A DNA stretch of 64,000 nt, from NCBI RefSeq assembly GCF_020514235.1, contig NZ_VTLB01000002.1:62001-126000 (forward strand). The letters are read 5' to 3'. This stretch comes from Synechococcus sp. MU1617. GTDB lineage: Bacteria > Cyanobacteriota > Cyanobacteriia > PCC-6307 > Cyanobiaceae. This document shows positions 7,900 to 17,532 of this stretch, in pieces; position 1 is the first letter of the stretch, and every line of letters begins with the position of its first letter. The notes under the pieces are model-generated. The model worked only from the letters and a program-made list of their open reading frames with translations, was not told the origin of the DNA and did no database searches. The translations under genes and the position numbers were made by a program.

Positions 7900-10238
7900 C
7901 TCGTGCCCACCCGGGCAATCCCGATCACATCCGCCATCGAGCGGATCTGGTCCATGGTGCGGCTGAGCTGATCTGCACCCTCCAGCTCAACCCGCAGATC
8001 AATGCGGGCGGGTTTGCCAGCTGCAGTGGTCACCCGAGCATCACTGACGTTGATGGCGCCATCGGAGAGACGCAGCAGGATGTCTTTGAGGATGCCGACG
8101 CGATCGATCACCTCGATCCGCAGCTGCACCGGGAAGCGCTGTTTTTCCTGTTCGGCTTGGGTGGTGTTCCAGCGCACGGGAAGCCGCCGTTCCCGCGGGA
8201 TCGTCTCCACGTTGGAGCAGTCCTGCCGGTGAATGGTGATGCCGTGGTTGCCGAGGGCCACCGTGCCCACGATCAACTCGCCCGGCAGTGGACTGCAGCA
8301 GCCACCAAGACGGTAATCCAAGCCCTCCAGACCAAGAATCGCCCCTTCGCCTCCGGACCGATCCGGAGACGCATCCCGCGATGGCACCAGCGCCGCGGCG
8401 ACGTCTTCATTGCTGGGTGGGGCCTGCTGCTGTTCCGCCAGCAGACGCATCTCCTCCCGCAAACGGTTGAGCGCCTGCTGCAGCGTGATATCTCCAAACC
8501 CAAGTGACGCCAGCAGGTCTTCGGTGGTGGGCACATTGCAGCGCTGCGCCACCCGCTGCATCGCCTCACTGTTCAGCAGGGCATCGAAGCCATCACGGCC
8601 CAGCTCCCGCTCCAGCAGATCCTTGCCCCGTTCAATCGTTTCGTCCCGATGGCTGCGCTTGTACCACTGGCGGATGCGGTTGCGCGCCGTCGGCGTGGCG
8701 ACGAAGTTCAGCCAATCCAGGCTGGGGTGGGCCGTCTTACTGGTGAGCACCTGAACGAAATCACCGTTCTGCAGCGGTGTCGCCAACGGGCAGAGCCGAT
8801 CGTTGATGCGAGCGCCATGGCAGTGATTGCCCACCTCGGAGTGAATGCGATAAGCGAAATCAACGGCGGTTGCCCCCTTGCGCAAACCGAGCACATCGCC
8901 CTTCGGGGTAAAGACGAAAACCTCCTCGTCAAACAGGTCTTCCTTGATCGAGGAGAGGTAGTCGTTGTGATCGTCGTTGCCGCCTTCCTGTTGCCAATCC
9001 ACCAGCTGACGCAGCCAGTTGAACCGCTCCGCATCGCTGCTGCTGCTGGCCGGCGAGCCGCCTTCCTTGTATTTCCAGTGGGCCGCAATCCCGAATTCGG
9101 CCACATGGTGCATCTCAAGTGTGCGGATCTGCACTTCGATCGGGCGATGTCGACCGATCACCGCGGTGTGCAGGGATTGATAGCCGTTGGGTTTCGGCAA
9201 CCCGATGTAGTCCTTAAACCTGCCGGGAATCGGGCGAAAGGTGTCGTGAACCACCGCGAGGGCGCGGTAGCAGCTCTCAACATTGGGAGTGAGGATCCGC
9301 AACGCCGCCACGTCGTAGATCTCGTGGAACTCCTTCTGCTGGCGCTGCATCTTGCTCCAGATGCCAAACAGATGTTTGGGGCGACCACTCACCTCGCAGT
9401 GGTCTAGGCCGGCCCGTTCCAGCCGCTCGTTCAGCAGCCCCACGGTGACGCCGAGCCGTTGCTCACGCTCACTGCGCTTGGTGGCCACCTCCTCCTGAAT
9501 TTCGCGGAAGGCCTCCGGTTCCAGCAATTTGAAGGCCAGATCCTCCAGCTCCCACTTGAAGCGGCCGATGCCGAGGCGGTTGGCGAGGGGGGCATAGATC
9601 TCGCGGGTTTCACGGGCGATCCGCTGGCGCTTCTCTTCCTTCAGCGCACCCAGGGTGCGCATGTTGTGCAAGCGGTCCGCCAGCTTCACCAACACCACAC
9701 GGATGTCGCTGGCCATCGCCAAGAACATCCGGCGCAGATTCTCCGCCTGAGCTTCCGTGCGGTCGTTGAAATGGATGCCGCCGAGCTTGGTGACACCTTC
9801 CACCAGCTCACGTACCTCGGAACCGAAGTGGAGCTCGATCTGATCGGGGGTGACGTCGGTGTCCTCGACCACGTCATGGAGGAACCCAGCAGCGATCACC
9901 GGGGCACTGGCACCGATGTCCCGCAACAGATCAGCCACCGCCACCGGATGGACGATGTAGGGGTCTCCACTGGCGCGGAACTGGCCTTCGTGGAGCTGAA
10001 AGCCGAAATCAAAGGCCGACACCAGCAGCGCCTCGGCATCGGTGGGGCAGCTCTGGCCAATGCCAGGCGGCACATTGGCGATGCACTCCCGCAACCACTC
10101 AGGCAGAGCGATGCCGTAATCCTCCGGATGACGGACGGGATGGCGCCGTACTTCGGGCAACGCGCAGCGCACCTTGGCCGAACCCGTGCTGGTTCGGGGC
10201 TCTTTGGGTGTGGAGGCAGCGTTGAGCATCCGACCCAT
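7896..10238 (-). CDS. spoT: Bifunctional (p)ppGpp synthetase/hydrolase, RelA/SpoT family
   Basis: Makes and degrades the stringent-response alarmone. Domain order is complete: the HD hydrolase domain (HDVVEDTDVT, then KLADRLHNMRTL), the RelA_SpoT synthetase domain (FKDYIGLPKPNGYQSLHT), a TGS domain (VFTPKGDVLGLRKGATAVDFAY), and a C-terminal ACT domain (RIEVIDRVGILKDILLRLSD). Length (780) fits a Rel enzyme with both activities, and HD motif residues are intact, so hydrolase activity is expected. ATG at 10238 is used; a second ATG three codons later is possible. Divergent from the ABC gene. Confidence 0.95.
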   Translation of the reverse strand: MGRMLNAASTPKEPRTSTGSAKVRCALPEVRRHPVRHPEDYGIALPEWLRECIANVPPGIGQSCPTDAEALLVSAFDFGFQLHEGQFRASGDPYIVHPVAVADLLRDIGASAPVIAAGFLHDVVEDTDVTPDQIELHFGSEVRELVEGVTKLGGIHFNDRTEAQAENLRRMFLAMASDIRVVLVKLADRLHNMRTLGALKEEKRQRIARETREIYAPLANRLGIGRFKWELEDLAFKLLEPEAFREIQEEVATKRSEREQRLGVTVGLLNERLERAGLDHCEVSGRPKHLFGIWSKMQRQQKEFHEIYDVAALRILTPNVESCYRALAVVHDTFRPIPGRFKDYIGLPKPNGYQSLHTAVIGRHRPIEVQIRTLEMHHVAEFGIAAHWKYKEGGSPASSSSDAERFNWLRQLVDWQQEGGNDDHNDYLSSIKEDLFDEEVFVFTPKGDVLGLRKGATAVDFAYRIHSEVGNHCHGARINDRLCPLATPLQNGDFVQVLTSKTAHPSLDWLNFVATPTARNRIRQWYKRSHRDETIERGKDLLERELGRDGFDALLNSEAMQRVAQRCNVPTTEDLLASLGFGDITLQQALNRLREEMRLLAEQQQAPPSNEDVAAALVPSRDASPDRSGGEGAILGLEGLDYRLGGCCSPLPGELIVGTVALGNHGITIHRQDCSNVETIPRERRLPVRWNTTQAEQEKQRFPVQLRIEVIDRVGILKDILLRLSDGAINVSDARVTTAAGKPARIDLRVELEGADQLSRTMDQIRSMADVIGIARVGTS

Positions 10239-10294
10239 CGGGTCAATCCATGGTATTCAGTGCAGGACCCCCTGTCGCTCCAGCCGCACTGTTC

Positions 10295-11890
10295 ATGGGC
10301 CGGCCTGTTCTGGAACTCGAACAGCTGAGACTGCGCTACCCCGGCAGTGAACACTGGACGCTGGATGGGCTGGATTTGAGCCTCGAGCCGGGAGAGACCC
10401 TGGCCTTGGTGGGATCTTCAGGCTGCGGCAAAAGCACAGTGGCCCGGGCCGTGATGCAGCTGCTGCCGCAGGGAACGGTCTGTGAAGGACGGCTGGCCTT
10501 GACCGGCCAGGATCCACGCCAGCTCAAGCGCCCACAGTTGCGGCAGCTGCGGGGCGAAGCCGTCGGTCTGGTGTTCCAGGACCCGATGACGCGGATGAAT
10601 CCGCTGATGAGCGTGGGCGGTCATCTGATCGACACCCTCAGGGGCCACCGGCCTCACACCACCGCCGCGGCTCACCAGGAACGGGCCCACGAACTGCTGG
10701 AACGGGTGGGCATTGGGGCCAACCGCTTCCGCGCCTACCCCCATGAGCTCAGCGGTGGGATGAGGCAGCGCCTGGCCATTGCCCTGGCGATCGCCCTAGA
10801 ACCACCACTACTGATCGCCGATGAACCCACCACCAGCCTGGATGTGGCGGTGGCAGGACAGGTCATGGCCGAGCTCAGCGGTCTCTGCAAGGAACTGGGC
10901 AGTGCGCTGCTGCTAATCAGTCATGACTTGGCCATGGCCGCCCGCTGGTGCGAGCGCATGGCGATGCTCGACGGCGGACGCAAGGTGGAGGACGGCCCCA
11001 GCCATCAACTGCTCAGTCGGCCGCAGTCGCCAGTGGGGCAACGGCTGGTGGCCTCCGCCCAGGCCCGGGAAGGGGGACGCTCACCGGCACTTCCCGACAA
11101 CAACAGCGTGCTGCGGGTGGAGGAGATGCGCTGCTGGCACGCCGTGGGGGGCGCACCTTGGTCGCCCGTCTGGCTGAAGGCGGTGGATGGGGTGAGTTTT
11201 GAGCTCAGGGCCGGGGAAAGCCTGGGAGTGGTGGGAGCCTCCGGCTGCGGCAAGAGCACCCTCTGCCGTGCCCTGATGGGGCTCAATTCCATTCGTGGCG
11301 GACGGGTCGACCTGCTCGGCCAGGATCTGCTGAGCCTGCGGGGAGAAACGCTGCGCTCAGCCCGCCGGGCTCTCCAGATGGTGTTTCAGGACCCTCTGGC
11401 CTGCCTCAATCCGGCCCTGCAGGTGGCGGATGCGATCGCCGATCCGTTGCTGATCCATGGCCTCTGCTCCAAAGCAGCAGCCCGGGAGGAAGCACGCCGC
11501 CTGCTGGAGCGGGTCGGCCTCAGCCCGGCCGAGCGGTTTCAAGACCGCCTGCCGAAGCAGCTCTCCGGCGGCCAGCAGCAGCGGGTAGCCATCGCCCGCG
11601 CCCTTGCCCTGAAACCCAAGGTGCTGATCTGCGACGAGAGCGTGAGCATGCTCGATGCGGAGGTGCAGGCGGATGTGCTCGCTCTGCTGCGGGAGCTGCA
11701 GCAGGAGCTGGGCCTGGCGATCGTGTTCATCACCCACGACCTCTCAGTGGCCAGTGGCTTCTGTCACCGGGTGATGGTGCTGGACCAAGGGAAGGTGGTT
11801 GAGGAGGGTCCAGGGGATCGGATCTTCAGCGCACCTCAGGCGCCAATCAGCCGGACCCTCGTGGAGGCCTGTCCAAGGCTGCCGCGTTAG
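10295..11890 (+). CDS. ABC transporter, two fused ATPase domains (oligopeptide/nickel type)
   Basis: Two complete nucleotide-binding domains in one chain. The first has GSSGCGKST, LSGGMRQRLAIA and LLIADEPTTSLD; the second has GASGCGKST, LSGGQQQRVAIA and VLICDESVSMLD. This DppD-DppF / YejF-like arrangement drives uptake of peptides, nickel or similar solutes. No permease or binding-protein gene is nearby, so the partners must be elsewhere and the substrate cannot be inferred. ATG 10295 is chosen because it starts right at the domain; the upstream ATG at 10250 would leave only 11 bases to the divergent gene. Confidence 0.88.
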   Translation: MGRPVLELEQLRLRYPGSEHWTLDGLDLSLEPGETLALVGSSGCGKSTVARAVMQLLPQGTVCEGRLALTGQDPRQLKRPQLRQLRGEAVGLVFQDPMTRMNPLMSVGGHLIDTLRGHRPHTTAAAHQERAHELLERVGIGANRFRAYPHELSGGMRQRLAIALAIALEPPLLIADEPTTSLDVAVAGQVMAELSGLCKELGSALLLISHDLAMAARWCERMAMLDGGRKVEDGPSHQLLSRPQSPVGQRLVASAQAREGGRSPALPDNNSVLRVEEMRCWHAVGGAPWSPVWLKAVDGVSFELRAGESLGVVGASGCGKSTLCRALMGLNSIRGGRVDLLGQDLLSLRGETLRSARRALQMVFQDPLACLNPALQVADAIADPLLIHGLCSKAAAREEARRLLERVGLSPAERFQDRLPKQLSGGQQQRVAIARALALKPKVLICDESVSMLDAEVQADVLALLRELQQELGLAIVFITHDLSVASGFCHRVMVLDQGKVVEEGPGDRIFSAPQAPISRTLVEACPRLPR

Positions 11891-11894
11891 GCCC

Positions 11895-12896
11895 TCAGCC
11901 CGACGCTGCGCGCCGTCGCAACACCCCCAACAACTTCTCCATCACCGGAGGCAGGGGCGCTTCAAACACCATTCGCTCTCGGGTGATCGGATGGTCGAGC
12001 CCCAACTGCACGGCATGCAGGGCCTGGCCTGGCAGCTCGATCGGCAATTTGCGGCAGCGGCTGTAGGTGGGGTCCCCCACCACGGGGTGGTTCATGTGGG
12101 CGCAGTGGACGCGGATCTGATGAGTCCGACCGGTGTCGAGCTTGAAGCGCAACAGGGAGTAGTCGCCGAGACGCTCCACCAGGGTCCAGTGGGTGCAGGC
12201 ATAACGGCCGTTCTCAGAGCTCACCACCGCGTACTTCTTGCGATCCGCCGGATGACGGCCAATGGCGCCAACGATCGTGCCGGAGTCGCCGTCAGGCACG
12301 CCATGAACGACAGCGAAGTATTCGCGGGAGGCGATCCGTTTCTGGATCTGCACCTGCAGCCGCACCAGGGCCTCCTGACTCTTGGCGATCACGATGCAGC
12401 CGGTGGTGTCTTTATCGAGACGGTGCACGATCCCCGGCCGCAGCTTGCCGCTGATGCCAGGCAGATCCGGGCAGTGATGCAACAAACCATTCACCAGGGT
12501 GCCGTCCTTGTTGCCGGGCGCTGGATGCACCGTCAGGCCTGCCGGCTTGTTGAGCACGATCAGATGGTCGTCCTCAAACAGCACATCCAGATCCATCGGC
12601 TCCGGCTTGAGATACGGCAGCGGCTCCGGTGGCGGCATCCACAGCTGCACCTCATCGCCCTGGCGCAGAGGCGTTTTGGCCTTTCCGGTCTTGCCGTTGA
12701 CGCGCACGTAGCCCGCGTCAATGAACTTCTGAATCCGGGCCCGACTCTGCTCCGTGCGCTGGCTCACCAACCAACGGTCCAGCCGCATCGGCAGCGGTTT
12801 GGGATAGGCCAGCGTCAGCAGCTCCCCCTCACCCTCCCCAAAGCGATCGGTGAAGGTCTCTTCCGGCAACGGAGGCCTTTTCCAATGAGGACTCAC
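11895..12896 (-). CDS. Ribosomal large-subunit pseudouridine synthase, RluD-like
   Basis: An RluA/RluD-family enzyme. An S4 RNA-binding domain near residues 38-90 (MRLDRWLVSQRTEQSRARIQ) is followed by the catalytic domain with HRLDKDTTGCIVIAKS, whose Asp is the nucleophile, and by RTHQIRVH near the C-terminus. Domain order matches RluD, which modifies the helix 69 loop of 23S rRNA, but the exact target cannot be read from sequence. It starts at a GTG that overlaps the rbgA stop by 4 bases, so the two ribosome-related genes are probably co-translated. Confidence 0.9.
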   Translation of the reverse strand: MSPHWKRPPLPEETFTDRFGEGEGELLTLAYPKPLPMRLDRWLVSQRTEQSRARIQKFIDAGYVRVNGKTGKAKTPLRQGDEVQLWMPPPEPLPYLKPEPMDLDVLFEDDHLIVLNKPAGLTVHPAPGNKDGTLVNGLLHHCPDLPGISGKLRPGIVHRLDKDTTGCIVIAKSQEALVRLQVQIQKRIASREYFAVVHGVPDGDSGTIVGAIGRHPADRKKYAVVSSENGRYACTHWTLVERLGDYSLLRFKLDTGRTHQIRVHCAHMNHPVVGDPTYSRCRKLPIELPGQALHAVQLGLDHPITRERMVFEAPLPPVMEKLLGVLRRRAASG

Positions 12897-13759
12897 GCCG
12901 GCAACTCCAGGGCGATGCTGCCGAGGGTGGACTTGCGGAAATCATCCAGCAGCCGCTGTGCCATGCGCGCTGTTTCACCAGAGGTGTGGCGGGCCGCTGC
13001 GGCCTCCAGCCAGAGGGCGGGGTCCGCCGTTTCACCGCTCAGGGGAATGCCGTAGCGCTCTTGTAGAAGCGGAATCGTCACCCCGGCCGCAGCCTGCGCT
13101 GCCGCATCAAGCAGCAATTGCAGGAAGGCCTGAGCCACGAGCTCACCGTCGTAGGCGGCCTGACCGATGTCGTCGCAGAGGGCAAGCCGCAGGGCCGCCT
13201 GCTGGTCATCAAGCCGAGGGGGCAAGACCCCGGGCGCATCGAGGAGGTCCAGGTCTTGCCCCAGACGGACCCAGCGCAGGGTGCGTGTCACCCCGGCCCG
13301 CCGGGCACTGGCCACCACCTTCTGCCGCACCAAGCGGTTGATCAGGGCTGACTTACCGACGTTGGGGAACCCCAGGGTGAGGGCACGCACCGGTCTGGGC
13401 CGCATGCCCCGGTTGCGGCGGCGTTCGTTGAGCTGATCCCCGGCGCGGATGGCTGCCTGCTGCACCTGCTTCACGCCGGTCCCGGCCTTGGCATCACACC
13501 AAACCGTCTTCTGCCCCTGGGCCTTGAACCAAGCCTCCCAGGCCTCTTTTGCGGCCGCGGTGACCATGTCGCGACGGTTGATCACCAACAGATGCTGCTT
13601 GCCCTTCAACCAGCGGTTGAGATGGGGGTGGCCCGTGGCCAGAGGAATGCGGGCATCACGCACCTCAATCACCAGATCCACCTTGTCGAGATGGCGCTTG
13701 AGCTGCTGCTCCGCCTTAGCGATGTGGCCGGGATACCACTGGATCGTTGGGGTGCTCAC
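12893..13759 (-). CDS. rbgA: Ribosome biogenesis GTPase, RbgA/YlqF family
   Basis: A circularly permuted GTPase for large-subunit assembly. G4 (NRRDMV, consensus NKxD) comes first, then G1 (GFPNVGKSALINRL), then G3 (DAPGV), which is the permuted order typical of this family. The N-terminus IQWYPGHIAKAEQQL is also diagnostic. The 288-residue length is normal. The start is GTG at 13759. The G4 motif has Arg in place of the usual Lys. It heads a two-gene unit with the pseudouridine synthase. Confidence 0.93.
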   Translation of the reverse strand: MSTPTIQWYPGHIAKAEQQLKRHLDKVDLVIEVRDARIPLATGHPHLNRWLKGKQHLLVINRRDMVTAAAKEAWEAWFKAQGQKTVWCDAKAGTGVKQVQQAAIRAGDQLNERRRNRGMRPRPVRALTLGFPNVGKSALINRLVRQKVVASARRAGVTRTLRWVRLGQDLDLLDAPGVLPPRLDDQQAALRLALCDDIGQAAYDGELVAQAFLQLLLDAAAQAAAGVTIPLLQERYGIPLSGETADPALWLEAAAARHTSGETARMAQRLLDDFRKSTLGSIALELPA

Positions 13760-13877
13760 GAACGCAAACGCACAGAACAGACGGACAGCCGGAACAAATT
13801 CACTTTGACCTCGCCGGCGCTATCGCCATTCACACGGGTTAATCTCACCCCGTTTTCTTACCGCACGACACAACCCT

Positions 13878-15083
13878 ATGGCGAAGCGTTCCCTGGCCAG
13901 CCTCAACGCCGGCGACCTGAGCGGCAAACGCGTTCTCGTGCGGGTTGACTTCAATGTGCCCCTGAATGACGCCGGTGCCATCACCGACGACACCCGCATC
14001 CGTGCCGCCCTGCCCACGATCAACGACCTGATCGGCAAGGGAGCCAAGGTGATCCTGTCCGCTCACTTCGGCCGTCCCAAGGGCCAGGTGAATGACGCCA
14101 TGCGCCTCACCCCCGTGGCCGCTCGCCTGAGCGAACTGCTGGGCAAGCCCGTGGCCAAGACCGACAGCTGCATCGGCCCCGACGCCGAAGCCAAGGTGGG
14201 CGCCATGGCCAACGGCGATGTAGTGCTGCTGGAGAACGTGCGCTTCTTCGCTGAGGAAGAGAAGAACGAAGCCGGTTTCGCTGAAAAGCTGGCAGGCCTT
14301 GCGGATGTGTATGTGAACGACGCCTTCGGCGCCGCCCACCGTGCCCATGCCTCCACCGAAGGCGTGACCAAGTTCCTCAAGCCCTCCGTGGCTGGGTTCC
14401 TGATGGAGAAGGAGCTGCAGTACCTGCAGGGTGCTGTGGATGAACCCAAGCGTCCCCTGGCTGCCATCGTCGGCGGCTCCAAGGTGAGCTCCAAGATCGG
14501 CGTGCTCGACACCCTGATCGACAAGTGCGACAAAGTGCTGATCGGCGGCGGCATGATCTTCACCTTCTACAAAGCCCGCGGCCTCTCGGTGGGCAAGAGC
14601 CTTGTGGAAGAGGACAAGCTGGAACTGGCCAAGGAGCTGGAAGCCAAGGCCAAGGCCAAGGGCGTGCAGCTGCTGCTGCCCACCGACGTGGTGCTGGCTG
14701 ACAACTTTGCCCCCGATGCCAACAGCCAGACCGCGGACATCAATGCCATCCCCGACGGCTGGATGGGCCTCGACATCGGCCCCGACTCGATCAAGGTGTT
14801 CCAAGACGCCCTGGCCGACTGTCAGACCGTGATCTGGAACGGCCCCATGGGCGTGTTCGAGTTCGACAAATTCGCGGCTGGCACCAACGCCATCGCCACC
14901 ACTCTGGCGGCCCTGAGCGGTAAGGGCTGCTGCACGATCATCGGCGGCGGTGACTCCGTGGCAGCCGTCGAAAAGGCTGGCCTGGCCGAGAAGATGTCTC
15001 ACATCTCCACCGGCGGTGGCGCCAGCCTCGAGCTGCTGGAAGGCAAGGTGCTGCCTGGTGTAGCAGCCCTCGACGCCGCCTGA
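13878..15083 (+). CDS. pgk: Phosphoglycerate kinase
   Basis: Transfers phosphate between 1,3-bisphosphoglycerate and ADP, serving both glycolysis and the Calvin cycle. The 401-residue protein shows [12 protein letters not shown] near residue 20, [10 protein letters not shown] near 60, [10 protein letters not shown] near 200, GPMGVFEF near 320 and [18 protein letters not shown] near 355. Codon use is strongly biased to C/G-ending codons, as expected for a highly expressed gene. It stands alone on the + strand; the next gene converges on it with an 8-base gap. Confidence 0.98.
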   Translation: MAKRSLASLNAGDLSGKRVLVRVDFNVPLNDAGAITDDTRIRAALPTINDLIGKGAKVILSAHFGRPKGQVNDAMRLTPVAARLSELLGKPVAKTDSCIGPDAEAKVGAMANGDVVLLENVRFFAEEEKNEAGFAEKLAGLADVYVNDAFGAAHRAHASTEGVTKFLKPSVAGFLMEKELQYLQGAVDEPKRPLAAIVGGSKVSSKIGVLDTLIDKCDKVLIGGGMIFTFYKARGLSVGKSLVEEDKLELAKELEAKAKAKGVQLLLPTDVVLADNFAPDANSQTADINAIPDGWMGLDIGPDSIKVFQDALADCQTVIWNGPMGVFEFDKFAAGTNAIATTLAALSGKGCCTIIGGGDSVAAVEKAGLAEKMSHISTGGGASLELLEGKVLPGVAALDAA

Positions 15084-15091
15084 TCAGACGT

Positions 15092-15460
15092 TCAGGCCTG
15101 GAGCTTCCGGCCTTTGGCATCGCGCTTGTTGCCGGTGCGGGCCGGAAGCCCCAGCTGATTCCGCACTTTGTTCACGTATGCCCGGTAGTCCTGCTTAAGG
15201 GACTTCCGGGCTTTTTTCATCTGACGACGGCACGTCTTCAGCGCATCAGCGGATGCTGCGGCATCGATGCAGCGCTGCTGGCTCTGCAGCAGCTCCAGCC
15301 GACGCTGGTAGTTGTCCTTGGCCCAGGTCTTGCGGGCCTGAAACAACACTTGGCTCTGCTCCGGGGACAGATGACTCCCCGCTGCTGCCGATGAAGCCGT
15401 CGAGATCACCGGTGCCGCCAAGACGGCCGACAAGGCGAGGGAAGCGGTGGAGATGCGCAT
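15092..15460 (-). CDS. Small secreted basic protein of unknown function
   Basis: 122 residues. A typical signal peptide (MRISTASLALSAVLAAPVIS, followed by an Ala/Ser-rich region) is probably cleaved near AAAG. The mature part is helical-looking, rich in Lys, Arg and Gln (RKTWAKDNYQRRLELLQ; CRRQMKKARKSLKQ) and has two cysteines (in RCIDAA and LKTCRR). I recognise no domain. It converges on pgk and precedes the pilus block. Confidence 0.7.
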   Translation of the reverse strand: MRISTASLALSAVLAAPVISTASSAAAGSHLSPEQSQVLFQARKTWAKDNYQRRLELLQSQQRCIDAAASADALKTCRRQMKKARKSLKQDYRAYVNKVRNQLGLPARTGNKRDAKGRKLQA

Positions 15461-15625
15461 GGATCAGGCCTTCACAGTGCACTCACTGTGGCGCCATGCG
15501 TCGATCAGGATCTGAATGCTTTGCCATGAGTCATGACCAGATGTGACCTGAGCCTGGGCTTCGTGGGGTTGGGTGCTCTCGGCTTGCAAAAACCGCTTAG
15601 GGGATAACCAACGCAAGGAGTGACG

Positions 15626-15654
15626 TTGACAGCCCAAGACGGACTAAGGAAAAT
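15626..15654 (+). promoter_or_regulatory. Candidate sigma-70-type promoter for the pilin gene
   Basis: A perfect TTGACA at 15626-15631 is followed after 17 bases by GAAAAT at 15649-15654 (4 of 6 matches to TATAAT, including the last A-A-T). An AAGGAAG at 15656-15662 lies 13 bases before the pilin ATG, which would leave a short leader if this promoter is used. The rest of the 215-base gap (15461-15675) shows no gene. Confidence 0.45.
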
Positions 15655-15675
15655 AAAGGAAGTCTTGAACGAAAC

Positions 15676-16140
15676 ATGAGCCTTCTCCAGGCCTACCTGC
15701 GCAACCCAAAAACGCAACGCGTTCTCAGCCGGAAGCCTGGCGATAAAGGCTTTTCACTGATTGAGCTCGTCGTCGTCGTGGCAGTGCTTGCCATTCTTGC
15801 AGCAATTGCCGTCCCAGCGTTCATGGGGATGAATGAACAAGCTGCCGATGCAGCGATGGATGCCAACCTAAAAAATGCCTACAAAGAATGCGCATTTCAA
15901 ATAGCAAGGCAAGCCAATAATCGCGGCCTGGCCTACCCCAATTTTGACTTTCCAGGAGATGATGGTTTTTACACATACACATCAAACTCAATCAACCAAG
16001 CCCAAACGCATAACTGCTATTCATCAGCTGCGGGCGCCGCAACAACTCTCACCGCAACGAAGGCCAACGCGACAGCGGGCTACAACGGGAACGGTGCCTA
16101 CACCATTGACGTTCTGATAGGCACTCGAGCCAACCCTTAA
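15676..16140 (+). CDS. Type IV major pilin, PilA-like
   Basis: 154 residues with a class III prepilin leader: 25 residues ending in GDKG, then FSLIELVVVVAVLAILAAI. The cleavage Gly is residue 25 and the conserved Glu at mature position 5 is residue 30. The hydrophobic helix is followed by a short globular domain with two Cys (KECAF and HNCYSS), as in many cyanobacterial PilA proteins. It is the first gene after the best promoter in the block, consistent with the main subunit. More A+T-rich than pgk. Function as a pilin is secure; major versus minor role is inferred. Confidence 0.9.
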   Translation: MSLLQAYLRNPKTQRVLSRKPGDKGFSLIELVVVVAVLAILAAIAVPAFMGMNEQAADAAMDANLKNAYKECAFQIARQANNRGLAYPNFDFPGDDGFYTYTSNSINQAQTHNCYSSAAGAATTLTATKANATAGYNGNGAYTIDVLIGTRANP

Positions 16141-16169
16141 TGATTTAGCGGTCAAGACTGACAGCAATC

Positions 16170-17531
16170 ATGATCCCCTTTGCCCTCAACTTCTGCAGGT
16201 CAAGGCCTCTGAAGCATTGCAGACAAAGTGGCTTGTATTGCACTCGCAACAGCGAAGGAATGACCATCCTGGAGCTTGTTGCTGTTGTTGGAATTATCAG
16301 CATTCTTGCAGGAATAAGTGTCCCAAGAATTGGCGACATGATGACTTCCTCGAAAATTGATGAAGCCAAAGCACTGCTAAATACAGCAGCAGCCGATTGC
16401 CTCCAAAAGAATCGACTGAACGAAAACGACAAAGACACAATTGATGCATCGATTATTTCTGATCAACGCGTGAATCCGATCGGATACAGGATAGACACAT
16501 CAAATAACGCAGATAAATGCAGCTACTTTCAGCTTATTCCACTCAACGAAAACGACAATATCCGTTTTCCAATTGGCTTTTCTGTCTCAGATGGATCGCT
16601 GAACAAATTCGCCACTCCAACTTCGACCAACACGGGCAGCATGAACTCCTGCAATCGCTGGGCTGGAGTGAATTGCAAACAAGACGACAGCCTCAAAGAT
16701 CTTGTGAAGTGGAAGCAAAGCATTGCCACTGCACGAGCAACCTGCGAAAGCGAGTACGACAAATGGCTAACAGAAAAAAATACACAGCCAGTTGAATTCA
16801 CACGTTGGAACTCCAATGCAGACAAAGGATGCCCCGACAGACCGCCTCAAGATGGCTCAACCTCATACAAGACGGATCCCACCTGCACCCCCAACGGCTG
16901 CAATAGAACGGTATATGGCCTTGATGGAGAATTTGTCGGTCTCCAATACTCAGACTACGAGCGTGCACGAGACTCCAAATATGGAACAGCCTGTAAAAAG
17001 TGGGAGGAGAGCAAAAAACTCGAAAGCTACACAAATGACCCGCCTAATCAAGCACAAGAACTGATACCAGAATGCGGAACACGTCAATATTGGTTTTACA
17101 AAGGAGTCGACCTAAAAACCAAGAAAGACTTTGACGACGCAATCTGCCAGGACAATCTTGAGAAAGAGAAGCAAACGAGCGGGAAAAGGACAGTGCAAGG
17201 CTGCGGAAATCAGATTTACTATTTCAGCAACGGCAAAATAAACGAATCAGAAAAAGATTACAAAGAGTCCTCATGTGACATCGAAAAATACGAAAAAGCG
17301 CAAGCAGGCAAGAATGGCTTCTTCACAACCACAGAAAAAGGGGCTACAGGATGCGGTGACTTCTGGATCTGCAACCAAGAAATAATTAATAGCGAAGCAA
17401 GTTACAACGAAAAATGCCAAGACAAACCTAAGGAGAACAGCTGCAGCGCTCCAGTGCCTGAATGCGACGAGCCCTCATACTTCACTCACCCGGCATGCGA
17501 GACATACAGCAGATGCATGGGGCGAATATAG
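16170..17531 (+). CDS. Large prepilin-like protein with tandem Cys modules
   Basis: 453 residues, about three times a normal pilin. A prepilin site is present (NSEG then MTILELVAVVGIISILAGI; cleavage Gly 30, Glu5 at 35). The region from about 240 to the end holds repeated modules of the form CG-x4-Y/F ... D/N-Y/F-x-x-x-x-C: Cys pairs at 244/275, 302/326, 345/369 and 395/416, the middle two both spaced by 24. Further Cys lie near the C-terminus. The long leader itself has three Cys; a TTG at codon 22 would give a shorter leader. I know no named family for the repeats. It probably works as a tip or adhesive minor pilin. The pilB start follows its stop by one base. Confidence 0.8.
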   Translation: MIPFALNFCRSRPLKHCRQSGLYCTRNSEGMTILELVAVVGIISILAGISVPRIGDMMTSSKIDEAKALLNTAAADCLQKNRLNENDKDTIDASIISDQRVNPIGYRIDTSNNADKCSYFQLIPLNENDNIRFPIGFSVSDGSLNKFATPTSTNTGSMNSCNRWAGVNCKQDDSLKDLVKWKQSIATARATCESEYDKWLTEKNTQPVEFTRWNSNADKGCPDRPPQDGSTSYKTDPTCTPNGCNRTVYGLDGEFVGLQYSDYERARDSKYGTACKKWEESKKLESYTNDPPNQAQELIPECGTRQYWFYKGVDLKTKKDFDDAICQDNLEKEKQTSGKRTVQGCGNQIYYFSNGKINESEKDYKESSCDIEKYEKAQAGKNGFFTTTEKGATGCGDFWICNQEIINSEASYNEKCQDKPKENSCSAPVPECDEPSYFTHPACETYSRCMGRI

Positions 17532-17532
17532 G

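Noticed and set aside
13760-13877. Promoter for pgk
   Set aside because: TTGACC near 13806 has no -10 at suitable spacing, so I could not support a specific site.
13845-15002. 385-codon open frame opposite pgk
   Set aside because: Results from strong codon bias in pgk; no motif.
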